Shown one piece after another: positions 15,317 to 25,013 of a stretch of DNA of 64,000 nt (positions within the stretch are counted from its first letter, which is position 1; each line of letters starts with the position of its first letter). The notes under the pieces are model-generated. The model made no database searches, was not told where the DNA came from, and was given only the letters and a program-made list of their open reading frames with translations. Origin of the DNA: Methylobacterium sp. NEAU K (GTDB taxonomy: Bacteria > Pseudomonadota > Alphaproteobacteria > Rhizobiales > Beijerinckiaceae); NCBI RefSeq assembly GCF_030700285.1, contig NZ_JAUYZJ010000007.1, positions 1-64,000 of the forward strand, written 5' to 3'. Made by a program: the position numbers and the translations under genes.

Positions 15317-18300
15317 ATGATCCGCTCGATCCTCGCCTTCTCGGTCACCAACCGCTACGCGGTCATTCTGGTGACGCTCATCGCGGCCGCTTTCGGCGCC
15401 TGGTCGCTCGCACGGCTGCCCATCGACGCGGTCCCGGACGTCACGAACAACCAGGTCCAGATCAACGTCATCGCGCCGGCTCTGACGCCGGTCGAGATCG
15501 AGAAGCAGGTCACGGTCCTGATCGAGCGGGCGCTCGCCGGCACGCCGAGCCTGGAGAGCATGCGCAGCTTCTCGCGCAACGGGTTCGCCCAGCTCACCGC
15601 CGTCTTCAGCGACAAGGTCGATGTCTACTTCGCCCGGAGCCAAGTGAACGAGCGGCTTGTCGAGGTGCGTGGCACCCTGCCCCCCGGGGTCGAGGTCCGG
15701 CTCGGGCCGATCTCGACCGGCCTCGGCGAGATCTACTGGTGGGCGGTCGAGTACCAGCCGCCCGGTGAGGGCACGCCCGTCCGGGAGGGCCGGCCCGGCT
15801 GGCAGCCAGACGGCAGCTACCTGACCCCGGAAGGCGAGCGGCTGAATTCGGACTTCGAACGAGCGGTGTACCTGCGCACGGTCCAGGATTGGATCATCCG
15901 GCCGCAGATGAAGAGCGTGCCGGGTGTCGCAGGTGCCGACGCCATCGGCGGCTTCGTGAAGGAGTACCAAGTCCAGCCCGACCCGATGAAGCTCGTCGGC
16001 TACGGCCTGTCCTTCGCCGACCTGACGCGGGCCATCGAGGTCAACAACGTGACCCGCGGGGCAAACTACGTCGAGCGTAACGGCGAAGGCTATGTCGTCC
16101 GGGCCGGCGGCCTGATCGAGAACGTCGACCAGATCCGCGATATCGTGGTGGCGACCCGCAACGGCGTTCCGATCCTGGTAAGGGATGTCGCCGAGGTCGG
16201 AATCGGGCGGGAACTCCGCACCGGATCGGCCAGCGAGAACGGCCACGAGGTGGTGCTGGGCACCGCGCTGATGCTGATCGGCGAGAACAGCCGCACGGTC
16301 GCGGCGGCCGCCTCCGCCAAGATCCAGGAGATCAACCGGCTGCTGCCGCCAGGCATCCAGGCGCGGACGCTGCTCAGCCGCACGGACCTCGTCGATGCCA
16401 CGGTCAAGACGGTGGCCAAGAACCTCGCGGAAGGGGCGCTGCTGGTCATCGCGGTGCTGTTCCTGGCCCTCGGCAACATCCGGGCCGCGATCATCACGGC
16501 GCTGGTCATCCCGGTGACCATGATGCTGACGGCCACCGGCATGCTGGCCGGACACATCAGCGCCAACCTGATGTCGCTCGGCGCCCTCGACTTCGGGCTC
16601 ATTGTCGACGGCGCGGTCATCATCTCCGAGAATAGCTTGCGGCACCTCGCCGAGCGCCAGCACGCGCTCGGAAGGAAGCTGGCACTGGACGAGCGGCTGG
16701 TGACCGTCCGAGTCTCGGCCGAGGAGATGATCAAGCCGAGTGTCTACGGACAGGCCATCATCATCCTGGTCTACGTGCCGCTGCTGACCTTCACCGGTGT
16801 CGAGGGCAAGACGTTCGCGCCGATGGCACTGACGGTGCTGATCGCGCTGGCGGCGGCTTTCGTCCTGTCGCTGACCTTCGTGCCCGCGATGATCGCGACC
16901 GTGATCACCGGCCGCGTCAGCGAGGGCGACAATGCTCTCATCCGGGTCCTCAAGGGTGCCTACCGGCCGCTGCTGGCCGGCGCGATCTCGGCGCCGATGG
17001 CCTACCTCGCCTGCGCGTTCGCGATCATCTGCTTGGCAGGGGTCCTCGCGACGCGGCTGGGCCAGGAGTTCACGCCGACGCTCGACGAGAAGAACATCGT
17101 CATGGAGGCGCGGCGCATCCCCTCGACCGCCATCTCGCAGTCGCAGGCCATGCAACTCGGCGTTGAGGAGGCGATGAACAAGTTCCCGGAGGTGGCCTTC
17201 GTGTACTCGCGCTGCGGCACGCCCGACATCGCGGCGGACCCGATGCCGCCGAACGCCTGCGATGCCTACCTCATCCTGAAGCCGCAGAGCGCGTGGCCCG
17301 ATCCGGAGGAAACCAAGGAGGCCCTCATCGGCCGGATGGAGGTGGAGGCGAAGCTGATCCCAGGCACGCTGCTGGGCTTCTCCCAGCCGATCCAGATGCG
17401 CTTCAACGAGCTCATCGCCGGCGTGCGCGACGACCTCGCGGTGAAGGTATTCGGCGAGGAGTTCGGGCCGATGGTCGAGGGCGCCCGCAAGATCGCCGGC
17501 ATCCTGCGGAGTCTGGACGGAGCCGCCGACGTGAAGGTCGAGGAGGTGGTCGGGCTACCGTTCCTGGAGATCAAGATCGACCGGCGCGAGATTGCCCGGC
17601 GCGGGTTGAGCATGGCCGATGTCCAGGATGTGATCGGTACCGCGGTCGGCGGCAAGGATGCCGGGTTGGTCTACGAAGGCGACCGTCGGTTCAGCATCGT
17701 GGTGCGCCTTGCCGACAACGTCCGGGGCGACGTCGAGGCGCTGAAGAACCTGCCGGTGCCGCTACCAGCCGCGCAGGCCGCGCAGGTACGGATGGGCACG
17801 GGCGTTTCGGCTGCACCCGGGCCGGCCGGAGCTTTGAGCGTGCCGTTGCGGCAGTTGGCGAGCTTCACCTTCACGGAGGGACCAAATCAGGTCAGCCGCG
17901 AGAACGGCAGACGTCGGGTGGTGGTGACCGCGAACGTGCGCGGCCGCGACATAGGCTCGCTGGTGGCCGAGGCGCAGGAGCGGATCGCCGCCGAGGTGAA
18001 GCTGCCGGCCGGCTACGAGGTGCGCTGGGGAGGGCAGTTCGAGAACCTGACGGCGGCCCGCCAGCGCCTGATGATCGTCGTGCCCGCCTGCTTCGCGCTG
18101 ATCCTGATCCTGCTGCTCGGTGCCCTGGGCTCGGCCCGGGATGCATCCATCGTGTTCAGTGCGGTGCCGATGGCCCTGACCGGCGGCGTTGCTGCCCTGT
18201 GGCTGCGGGACATGCCCTTCTCGGTCTCGGCGGCGGTCGGCTTCATCGCGCTTTCGGGCGTGGCGGTCCTGAACGGCCTGGTGCTCCTCAACCACATCCG

Positions 18301-18607
18301 CACGCTGGTGGCGAACGGCATGGGTATTCCGGAAGCCGTGCGAGAGGGCGCCCTGACGCGCCTCCGACCCGTCGTCATGACCGCCCTGGTCGCCGCCCTG
18401 GGCTTCGTTCCGATGGCCCTGGCGACGGGCACGGGCGCGGAGGTGCAGCGTCCGCTGGCGACCGTCGTCATCGGCGGCCTGGTCAGCGCGACCCTGCTGA
18501 CCCTGCTGGTGTTGCCGGCCTTGTACGTGCGGTTCGGTACGGTGACGGCCCGGCCAGCCGAGGCAGCACCGGCCGCGGCGTCCGGACACCTGCAAGCGGC
18601 GGAGTAA
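15317..18607 (+). CDS. czcA: CzcA-type heavy-metal RND pump (Zn/Co/Cd class)
   Basis: 1096 residues, inner-membrane proton-driven exporter. The start MIRSILAFSVTNRYAVIL and LPIDAVPDVTNNQVQINV are typical. The TM4 signature reads LDFGLIVDGAVIISEN, the DFG-x-x-x-DGAV-x-x-x-EN pattern of divalent-cation HME-RND pumps with its three acidic residues, unlike the copper-type pump at 6895-10068. The rest has the duplicated RND layout with the second helix block after TAARQRLMIVVPAC. It is slightly longer than R. metallidurans CzcA (1063). Zn, Co, Cd or Ni specificity cannot be resolved by eye. Confidence 0.88.
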   Translation: MIRSILAFSVTNRYAVILVTLIAAAFGAWSLARLPIDAVPDVTNNQVQINVIAPALTPVEIEKQVTVLIERALAGTPSLESMRSFSRNGFAQLTAVFSDKVDVYFARSQVNERLVEVRGTLPPGVEVRLGPISTGLGEIYWWAVEYQPPGEGTPVREGRPGWQPDGSYLTPEGERLNSDFERAVYLRTVQDWIIRPQMKSVPGVAGADAIGGFVKEYQVQPDPMKLVGYGLSFADLTRAIEVNNVTRGANYVERNGEGYVVRAGGLIENVDQIRDIVVATRNGVPILVRDVAEVGIGRELRTGSASENGHEVVLGTALMLIGENSRTVAAAASAKIQEINRLLPPGIQARTLLSRTDLVDATVKTVAKNLAEGALLVIAVLFLALGNIRAAIITALVIPVTMMLTATGMLAGHISANLMSLGALDFGLIVDGAVIISENSLRHLAERQHALGRKLALDERLVTVRVSAEEMIKPSVYGQAIIILVYVPLLTFTGVEGKTFAPMALTVLIALAAAFVLSLTFVPAMIATVITGRVSEGDNALIRVLKGAYRPLLAGAISAPMAYLACAFAIICLAGVLATRLGQEFTPTLDEKNIVMEARRIPSTAISQSQAMQLGVEEAMNKFPEVAFVYSRCGTPDIAADPMPPNACDAYLILKPQSAWPDPEETKEALIGRMEVEAKLIPGTLLGFSQPIQMRFNELIAGVRDDLAVKVFGEEFGPMVEGARKIAGILRSLDGAADVKVEEVVGLPFLEIKIDRREIARRGLSMADVQDVIGTAVGGKDAGLVYEGDRRFSIVVRLADNVRGDVEALKNLPVPLPAAQAAQVRMGTGVSAAPGPAGALSVPLRQLASFTFTEGPNQVSRENGRRRVVVTANVRGRDIGSLVAEAQERIAAEVKLPAGYEVRWGGQFENLTAARQRLMIVVPACFALILILLLGALGSARDASIVFSAVPMALTGGVAALWLRDMPFSVSAAVGFIALSGVAVLNGLVLLNHIRTLVANGMGIPEAVREGALTRLRPVVMTALVAALGFVPMALATGTGAEVQRPLATVVIGGLVSATLLTLLVLPALYVRFGTVTARPAEAAPAAASGHLQAAE

Positions 18608-18859
18608 GGGAAGGCCGGCCACTCTCGGGCCCGGTCGGCGACCGCGCGCGGGGCGATTGTGTAAAGCGCCGCATGGGGCGGTCTGCCTGCCCTTCATGGC
18701 ATGCGCGGGTGCCATGAGGTAGCACGACGCCTGCATCGCTGCCGGCTGGTCCAATCGTAAGCCGGGAAGGTACGCGAGCAGCATTCGCACGCTGCCGGAA
18801 ATCCGGGTCGATGGGGCTCGACCATCGGGAAACGTGCGGCGGCGGGTTGGGGGAGCATC

Positions 18860-20074
18860 GTGACGACCTTGGACAAAACGCCTCTCCCGGTCGGTAGGCG
18901 CATCCCGGCCGGGATCTGGGCACTCGGCTTCGTGAGCATGCTGATGGATATCTCCTCGGAGATGATCCACGCGCTCCTGCCCATCTACATGGTCACCGTG
19001 CTCGGCACCTCGACGCTGGCGGTCGGCATCATCGAGGGCCTCGCCGAGGCGACCGCCTCCATCGTAAAGGTGTTCTCGGGGGCGCTCAGCGATTGGCTCG
19101 GCCGGCGCAAGCTCCTGGCGGCCGTCGGCTACGGGATCGCGGCATGCACCAAGCCGATCTTCCCCCTGGCGAACTCCCTGGAATGGCTGGTCGCTGCACG
19201 CTTCATCGACCGGGTCGGCAAGGGCATCCGGGGCGCGCCGCGCGATGCCCTCGTGGCCGACCTCGCGCCGCCGGAACTGCGCGGAGCCAGCTTCGGCCTG
19301 CGCCAGACGCTCGACACGGTCGGCGCCTTCACCGGCCCTCTGCTCGCCATCGTCCTGATGTGGCACTTCGCGAACGACTTCCGGGCCGTGTTCTGGGTCG
19401 CCGTTCTGCCGGGCGTGCTGTCCTTCGCAGTGCTCGTGCTCGCCGTGAAGGATCCCGGTGCGACGGCCGTACGGCACCCCGTCCGGTTTCCACTCAGGTC
19501 CGAGGCCCTGGCTCGGCTCGGAGCGCGTTACTGGCAGGTGGTCGCGGTTTCCGTGGTGCTGACCCTGGCCCGCTTCAGCGAGGCGTTCCTGCTGCTGCGC
19601 GTGCAGGAATTCGGGGTCGCACCCTACCTGCTGCCGTTCGTCCTGGTGGTCATGAGCGTCGTCTATGCCCTGTCCTCCTACCCGGTCGGCGCGCTCTCCG
19701 ACCGGATGGACCGGATGACACTCCTGCAGGTCGGCCTCGTCCTCCTCGTGCTGGCCGATCTGGTGCTCGCCTGGTCCCCCAGCCTCGCCGTGGCGTGGCT
19801 GGGTGTCGCCCTGTGGGGGCTGCATATGGGTTTCAGCCAAGGCCTTCTCGCGGCGATGGTCGCCGACACGGCCGCCCCGGATCTGCGCGGCACCGCCTTC
19901 GGCGTGTTCAATCTCCTGACGGGGGTGTCCCTGCTCGTCGCGAGCGTCGTCGCCGGCTGGCTGTGGGACGCCTTCGGGGCGCCGGCCACCTTCCTGGCGG
20001 GGGCAGCGTTCAGCGCCTTCGCACTGGGTGGCCTCCGGATCATCAAGGTCAGAGCGCCCGACAGAACGGCCTGA
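18860..20074 (+). CDS. MFS transporter next to the czc pump
   Basis: 404 residues from a GTG with a GGGGGAG leader. Twelve hydrophobic segments are apparent, with the MFS loop motif between TM2 and TM3 (SGALSDWLGRRKLL) and a second RVGKGIRGAPRDALVAD segment typical of a family often found beside metal-resistance genes. It starts 253 bp after czcA. Substrate unknown; drug or metal-chelate export are possibilities. The 18608-18859 gap shows no gene or box. Confidence 0.75.
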   Translation: MTTLDKTPLPVGRRIPAGIWALGFVSMLMDISSEMIHALLPIYMVTVLGTSTLAVGIIEGLAEATASIVKVFSGALSDWLGRRKLLAAVGYGIAACTKPIFPLANSLEWLVAARFIDRVGKGIRGAPRDALVADLAPPELRGASFGLRQTLDTVGAFTGPLLAIVLMWHFANDFRAVFWVAVLPGVLSFAVLVLAVKDPGATAVRHPVRFPLRSEALARLGARYWQVVAVSVVLTLARFSEAFLLLRVQEFGVAPYLLPFVLVVMSVVYALSSYPVGALSDRMDRMTLLQVGLVLLVLADLVLAWSPSLAVAWLGVALWGLHMGFSQGLLAAMVADTAAPDLRGTAFGVFNLLTGVSLLVASVVAGWLWDAFGAPATFLAGAAFSAFALGGLRIIKVRAPDRTA

Positions 20075-20275
20075 TCCGGGCCGGGCGATCCGAGGCTCTA
20101 GATGCCCGCTGCGCCGTCGCCCGCCACAGCGCACGGGTGGGATGGCATCGAAGGTTGGGGCCATCATCACCCGGTGGCGGCGGTGGGCTCGCGTGAGGCT
20201 CAGGCCGAGCGGCGTAATGCTGGCATCGACGCCGAAAATTGCTGCTCTCTCTGATCACCGATGGCACGGCGCGTG

Positions 20276-20407
20276 TCATGGCGTGGGCAGCGTCGGCGTG
20301 ATCTCGGGTGGTGTCTCCCGGATCAGGCGCAACTCGTACCAGAGCGCGTTCAGCACCCCCACCGTCGCGGCCAGTCCGAGGCCGAGGACCCAGGCGAAGT
20401 ACCACAT
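20276..20407 (-). CDS. cydX: Cytochrome bd small subunit CydX
   Basis: A 43-residue gene that I found by reading the strand. It opens MWYFAWVLGLGLAATVGVLNALWYE, the single membrane helix with MWYFxW and NALW(Y)E that defines CydX/YbgT. CydX sits beside CydA and stabilises the heme b595/d site of cytochrome bd. It follows cydB by 58 bp in the same direction, with an AAGGAA leader nine bases before the ATG. The tail (about 16 residues after the helix) is Pro/Thr-rich. The 20075-20275 gap beyond it shows no gene. Confidence 0.9.
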   Translation of the reverse strand: MWYFAWVLGLGLAATVGVLNALWYELRLIRETPPEITPTLPTP

Positions 20408-20465
20408 CGTCACATTTCCTTGCGTTCGGGGGGAGCCCCGTCCGCGCCGGGGGCTCCGGACGGAT

Positions 20466-21620
20466 TCAGTAGGCCGGCGAGCCAGGGGCGGTGATGTCGC
20501 GCTCGGAGACCTTGCCCCACAGCACCCGGTAGACCCAGGCCGTGTAGGCGAGGACCAGCGGAAGGAAGATCACGGTGGCGATCAGCATGTTGCGCAGGGT
20601 CGCCCGGCTGGAGGATGCGTCGAACACGGTCAGCGCGTGGCCCGGATGCGTGCTCGACGGCAGGATGATCGGGAACATCGAGAGGCCGACGGTGGCGATG
20701 ATGCAGGCGATGCCGAGGTTCGAAGCGAGGAACGTCAGCCCCTCGCGGCGCGCTCGGAAACCCGCAGCAGCGAGCAACGGACCGGCGATCCCGAGGAGCG
20801 GCACGAGGGCGAGGGCTGGTGTCGCCCGGAAATTCGCCAGCCACGCGCCCGGATCCGTGATCACGTCCTTGGTCAGCGGGTTCGAGGGGCCATCCCCGGC
20901 GAGCGGGGTGACGACGTGGTAGCCGCCGAAGGCGCCGGCCCAGACGAGGAGCCCGCCGCCCGCGAACAGGGCTGCGGTCGCGAGGGCCGCCTTGAGCCCG
21001 ATGGCACGGGCGCGCTCGGCCACCGGCCCCTCGGCCTTGAAGGCGAGCCAGGCAGCGCCGTGGGCGACCAGCATCGCCACCGAGACCAGGCCGCAATAGA
21101 GCGCGAGCGGGTTGAGCAGGCCGAAGAGCGTGCCCTCGTAGATCGGGCGCAGGTCGCCGGTGAAGTGGAAGGGCACGCCCTGAAGCACGTTGCCGACCGC
21201 GACGCCGAAAATCAGCGCCGGCACCGCGCCGCCGACGAACAGCGCCCAGTCCCAGGCCGAGCGCCAAGCCGTCCCCTCGCGCTTCGACCGGTACTTGAAG
21301 GCCACCGGCCGCAGGATCAGGGCGAACAGCACCAGAAACATGGCGAGGTAGAAGCCGGAGAAGCTCAGCGCATAGAGCGCCGGCCAGGCGGCGAAGATCG
21401 CGCCGCCGCCGAGCACCAGCCAGACCTGGTTGCCTTCCCAGGTCGCCGCGACGGTATGGATTGCCACGCGCCGCTCGAGGTCGGTGCGGCCCACGAAGGG
21501 CAGCAGGGCGCCGACGCCGAGATCGAAGCCGTCCGTGACGGCGAAGCCGATCAGGAGAACGCCGAGCAGCACCCACCAGATCAGGCGGAGCGATTCGTAG
21601 TCGGACAGGTATGCGAGCAT
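20466..21620 (-). CDS. cydB: Cytochrome bd ubiquinol oxidase subunit II
   Basis: 384 residues, integral membrane subunit of the quinol-oxidising, non-proton-pumping bd oxidase. Typical markers: LIWWVLLGVLLIGFAVTDGFDLGVG at the N-terminus, ATWEGNQVWLVLGGGAIFAAWP and the eight or nine membrane helices of the family at the usual length (E. coli 379). It is 58 bp downstream of cydA in the same transcript. High oxygen affinity makes the enzyme useful at low oxygen, in line with the FixK box before cydA. Confidence 0.95.
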   Translation of the reverse strand: MLAYLSDYESLRLIWWVLLGVLLIGFAVTDGFDLGVGALLPFVGRTDLERRVAIHTVAATWEGNQVWLVLGGGAIFAAWPALYALSFSGFYLAMFLVLFALILRPVAFKYRSKREGTAWRSAWDWALFVGGAVPALIFGVAVGNVLQGVPFHFTGDLRPIYEGTLFGLLNPLALYCGLVSVAMLVAHGAAWLAFKAEGPVAERARAIGLKAALATAALFAGGGLLVWAGAFGGYHVVTPLAGDGPSNPLTKDVITDPGAWLANFRATPALALVPLLGIAGPLLAAAGFRARREGLTFLASNLGIACIIATVGLSMFPIILPSSTHPGHALTVFDASSSRATLRNMLIATVIFLPLVLAYTAWVYRVLWGKVSERDITAPGSPAY

Positions 21621-21678
21621 CGCGGAAAATCCTCGGTTCGGGCCGGACGGACCGGCGTCTGAGGGAACGGCAGCCGGC

Positions 21679-23268
21679 CTACTCGGCCGCGGCGAGGCGG
21701 GGACCGGTCCGGTTCGCGCCAGTGTCCGGGAACAGCGAGGCCGGATCGTCGGCGAGTGTCTCGGGGCCCTTGGCGATGGCCCGCAGCATCAGCCGCACCT
21801 CGATCACCGCGAGCACGCCGTAGACCAGGGTGAAGCCCGCGAGGGTGATCAGCAGGGAGGGGATGCCGAGTTCGGAGGTGGCGAGCGCGGTCGGCAGCAC
21901 GCCCTCGATGATCCAGGGCTGGCGGCCGAACTCGGCGACGAACCAGCCGAACTCGATCGCGATCCAGGGCAGCGGCAGGGCCAGCAGCGCCGCCCAGAAC
22001 AACCAGCGCGGAGCCTCCGCCTCGCGCGCCGTGTACCAGAGGGCGGCCCCGAACAGGGCGATCAGCAGGAAGCCGCAGGCCGCCATCGCGCGGAAGGTGA
22101 AGAAGATCGAAGGCACGTGCGGCACGGTCGACCAGGCGGCGCGCGCGATATCGGCCTCGCTCGCCGTCAGCGGATCGCCGATGAGAGGCTTCAGGAGCTG
22201 GGCGTAGCCGAGGTCGACCTGGGTCCGGGCGAAGGTGGTGCGGGCCTCGGTATCCTGGCGGTCGTTCTTGATCCGCTCCAGCGCCGCATAGGCCACGAGT
22301 CCGTTGCGGATGCGGCCCTTGGCGATCTCGACCAGTTCGGCGATGCCGGGGATCTCGGTGGCGAGCGAGCGGGTGCCGATCAGGCCCATCGCCCACGGGA
22401 TATGGATCGCGTAGCGGGTCGTGCGGTTTTCCAGGTCGGGGATGCCGATGGCCGTGAAGGCGGCAGGGGCCTCCTCGGTGTGCCACATCGCCTCCATGGC
22501 GGCGAGCTTCATCTTCTGATGGTCGGTGACGGCGTAGCCGCTCTCGTCGCCGAGTACGACGACGCTGAGCGCCGAGGCGAGGCCGAAGGCCGCCGCGATC
22601 GCGAAGGAGCGCTTGGCGAGTTCCAGGTGCCGGCCGCGCAGGATGTAGAAGGCCGAGACGCCCAGCACGAAGACCGCGCCGCAAACGTAGCCGGCCGAGA
22701 CCGTGTGGACGAACTTCGCCTGCGCCACCGGGTTCAGCAGCACGGCGGCGAAGTCGGTCACCTCCATGCGCATCGTGTCGGGGTTGAACAGCGAGCCGAC
22801 TGGGTTCTGCATCCAGCCATTGGCGATCAGGATCCAGAGCGCGGAGAAGTTCGTGCCGAGCGCCATCAGCCACGTCACCGCGCAGTGGGTGAGCGGCTTG
22901 AGCTTGTCCCAGCCGAAGAAGAACAGGCCGACGAAGGTCGCCTCCAGGAAGAAGGCCATCAGGCCCTCGATGGCGAGCGGGGCCCCGAAAACGTCGCCGA
23001 CGTAGTGCGAATAATAGGCCCAGTTCATTCCGAACTGGAACTCCATGGTCAGGCCGGTGGCGACGCCGAGCGCGAAGTTGATGCCGAACAGGAGGCCCCA
23101 GAACTTCGTCATGTCGCGCCAGATCCGGCGGCGCGTCATGACGTAGACCGTCTCCATCATGGCGACGAGGATCGAGAGCCCCAGCGTCAGGGGCACGAAG
23201 AGGAAATGGTACATCGCCGTCAGCGCGAATTGCAGGCGCGACAGATCGACGAGCAGCGGATCGGTCAT
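21679..23268 (-). CDS. cydA: Cytochrome bd ubiquinol oxidase subunit I
   Basis: 529 residues, started at ATG 23268 with GGAGGG upstream (MTDPLLVDLSRLQFALTAMYH). H21 corresponds to the heme b595 ligand (E. coli H19). Also seen: GLTMEFQFGMNWAYYSHYVGD, the quinol-binding loop region, and FVAEFGRQPWIIEGVLPT late in the protein. It binds hemes b558, b595 and d and oxidises quinol. First gene of cydA-cydB-cydX. The FixK box at 23320-23333 is centred 58 bp before the start codon, fitting class II activation at low oxygen. Confidence 0.95.
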   Translation of the reverse strand: MTDPLLVDLSRLQFALTAMYHFLFVPLTLGLSILVAMMETVYVMTRRRIWRDMTKFWGLLFGINFALGVATGLTMEFQFGMNWAYYSHYVGDVFGAPLAIEGLMAFFLEATFVGLFFFGWDKLKPLTHCAVTWLMALGTNFSALWILIANGWMQNPVGSLFNPDTMRMEVTDFAAVLLNPVAQAKFVHTVSAGYVCGAVFVLGVSAFYILRGRHLELAKRSFAIAAAFGLASALSVVVLGDESGYAVTDHQKMKLAAMEAMWHTEEAPAAFTAIGIPDLENRTTRYAIHIPWAMGLIGTRSLATEIPGIAELVEIAKGRIRNGLVAYAALERIKNDRQDTEARTTFARTQVDLGYAQLLKPLIGDPLTASEADIARAAWSTVPHVPSIFFTFRAMAACGFLLIALFGAALWYTAREAEAPRWLFWAALLALPLPWIAIEFGWFVAEFGRQPWIIEGVLPTALATSELGIPSLLITLAGFTLVYGVLAVIEVRLMLRAIAKGPETLADDPASLFPDTGANRTGPRLAAAE

Positions 23269-23319
23269 GGGGCCCTCCTGGTCCGCTAGCGCCTGTCGCT
23301 CCAAGAGGGCCGGAAGGCA

Positions 23320-23333
23320 TTGACGCAGATCAA
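23320..23333 (-). promoter_or_regulatory. FixK box of cydABX
   Basis: TTGACGCAGATCAA, centred 58 bp before the cydA ATG. A -41.5 position would place the transcription start at about 23285. It also lies 34 bp before the divergent cydD ATG at 23367, too close for class II activation of that gene from the same site. Confidence 0.8.
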
Positions 23334-23366
23334 AGCTCGGCCGTGCCGCGCCCCGCACAAGGCGGC

Positions 23367-25013
23367 ATGATCCTGAGACGAACGACGCGCGCCCGTCCGC
23401 ATGGTGCCTTGCCCGGGGCTGCCGCCCTGGGCCTCGCCCGCCGGTCCGCACGAACCGGCTTGCGCCGCATTCACGCGCTCCAGGCCCTGCGCTGCGTCCT
23501 GGCCCTCACGGGCGCCGTGGCGCTCGCCCGGCTCGCCGGTCCGCTTGTCGAGACGGGACGCCTCGACGGCGCGGCGCTCGGCCTCGCTGCGTCCTGCATC
23601 CTCGCGGGTGCCGGGCTCGGCGCCGCGATCGAGGCGCTCAGTGCCGACCTGGAGGCGGAGGTTGGCGCCGCGCTCATCGACGCCGCGGAGGCGCGGCTGG
23701 TCGCGATGCCGGCCCGGGCCGTCGCGGAGCTCCCGCGCGGCGCGGCGATCAGCGGGTTGCAACGGCATCCCGGGGCGATCGCCCGTCTGGTCGTCGGCCA
23801 CGCTGCGGCCCGCCGGATGATGGCGCTCGGGCCTATGCTGGCGGCCGGTGCGGCCGCGGTGGTGTCCTGGCAGGCGGCGCTCGCCCTCCTTCTCGCGACC
23901 CCCGCGATGATCGTGTTCTTCGCCCTGGTCGGCGGGATGATCCGCGATCGGGCCGCTGCCCAGGAAGCGGCGCTCGGGCGGCTCGCCACCCAGTTCGCCG
24001 ACCGGCTGCGCACGCTGCCGACGATCCTCGCCGCGCACGGTCTCGACCGCGAGGCGGCCAAGCTCGACCGGCGGCTCAAAGCCTACGCGGACGGCACCAT
24101 GAATGTGCTCGCCGTGGCCTTCCTCAACGCCGGCGTGCTCGACTTCTTCTCCGCTCTGGCCATCGCGATCCTGGCGGTGTTCCTCGGTCTCGGCCATCTC
24201 GGCCTCGCCGAGGTGCCGGGCTTCGCGCATCTCGCGCTCTGGCAGAGCCTGCTGATCCTGCTGCTCGCACCCGAATATTTTGCCCCCTTCCGCCGCTACG
24301 CCGAGCTGTACCACGCCAAGGCTGAGGGCGAGGCCGCCGCGACGGCCCTCACCTGGGCGTTCACCGACGCGGCAGGACCGAAGGCGGTCGGGACGCGGCC
24401 GCTTCCGGAGATGCCGGGCGCCCGGGGCCTTGTCCTGCCCCATGCCGGACCGGTTGCCGATTTCGACCTGCCCGAGACCGGCTTGGTCGCGTTCACTGGC
24501 CCGAGCGGGGCGGGCAAGTCGACCCTGCTGCGGGTGCTGGCCGGAGTCGAGGCGCCGCTGGCCGGCGCGGTCCGGTTGCCGGCAGCGGGCCCGTCGACGT
24601 GGGTCGCGCTCGACACGCCCGTCCCGGGCGGCTCCCTGAGCCGCGCGATCGCGGACGGGACGGTTGCGACGCCCGAGGCGGTGACGGTTGCCGCCGGGCT
24701 TCTCGGTCTCGCGGACGATCCGCACTGGCCGGGCGGCGTCGAGGCGACGGTCCGGGCTGGCGGCGAGAACCTCTCCGGAGGCCAGCGCGTGCGGATCGCG
24801 GTGGCGCGCCTGCTGTTGCGGCCCGGCACGGCCTTCTGCGACGAGCCGACTGCCAAGCTCGATGCGGTCAACGCCGCGCGGGTCCGGCAGGCCCTGCGGC
24901 TCGCCGCCCGCACCCGTCTCGTGATCGTGGCGACGCACGATCCCGCCCTCGCGGCCCTGGCCGACCGGTGCATTGCGCTCGGTGCCTCGATTCCCGAAAG
25001 GCAGGCGGCATGA
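23367..25013 (+). CDS. cydD: ABC exporter subunit CydD (cytochrome bd assembly)
   Basis: 548 residues from ATG 23367 (AAGG four bases upstream); a GTG at 23343 in the same frame has no ribosome site. N-terminal six-helix exporter domain, then a nucleotide-binding domain with Walker A GPSGAGKST, signature NLSGGQRVRIAVARLLL and a Walker B that reads TAFCDEPTAKLD, where the usual run of hydrophobic residues before DEP is broken by Cys. CydDC exports thiols (cysteine, glutathione) and is needed for cytochrome bd assembly. Divergent from cydA and overlapping cydC by ATGA. Confidence 0.85.
   Translation: MILRRTTRARPHGALPGAAALGLARRSARTGLRRIHALQALRCVLALTGAVALARLAGPLVETGRLDGAALGLAASCILAGAGLGAAIEALSADLEAEVGAALIDAAEARLVAMPARAVAELPRGAAISGLQRHPGAIARLVVGHAAARRMMALGPMLAAGAAAVVSWQAALALLLATPAMIVFFALVGGMIRDRAAAQEAALGRLATQFADRLRTLPTILAAHGLDREAAKLDRRLKAYADGTMNVLAVAFLNAGVLDFFSALAIAILAVFLGLGHLGLAEVPGFAHLALWQSLLILLLAPEYFAPFRRYAELYHAKAEGEAAATALTWAFTDAAGPKAVGTRPLPEMPGARGLVLPHAGPVADFDLPETGLVAFTGPSGAGKSTLLRVLAGVEAPLAGAVRLPAAGPSTWVALDTPVPGGSLSRAIADGTVATPEAVTVAAGLLGLADDPHWPGGVEATVRAGGENLSGGQRVRIAVARLLLRPGTAFCDEPTAKLDAVNAARVRQALRLAARTRLVIVATHDPALAALADRCIALGASIPERQAA

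Noticed and set aside
14666..17155. An 829-codon leftward open frame opposite czcB/czcA
   Set aside because: It is the antisense shadow of two well-supported RND genes in GC-rich DNA; the product is a low-complexity Arg/Asp/His/Gly-rich string with no domain.
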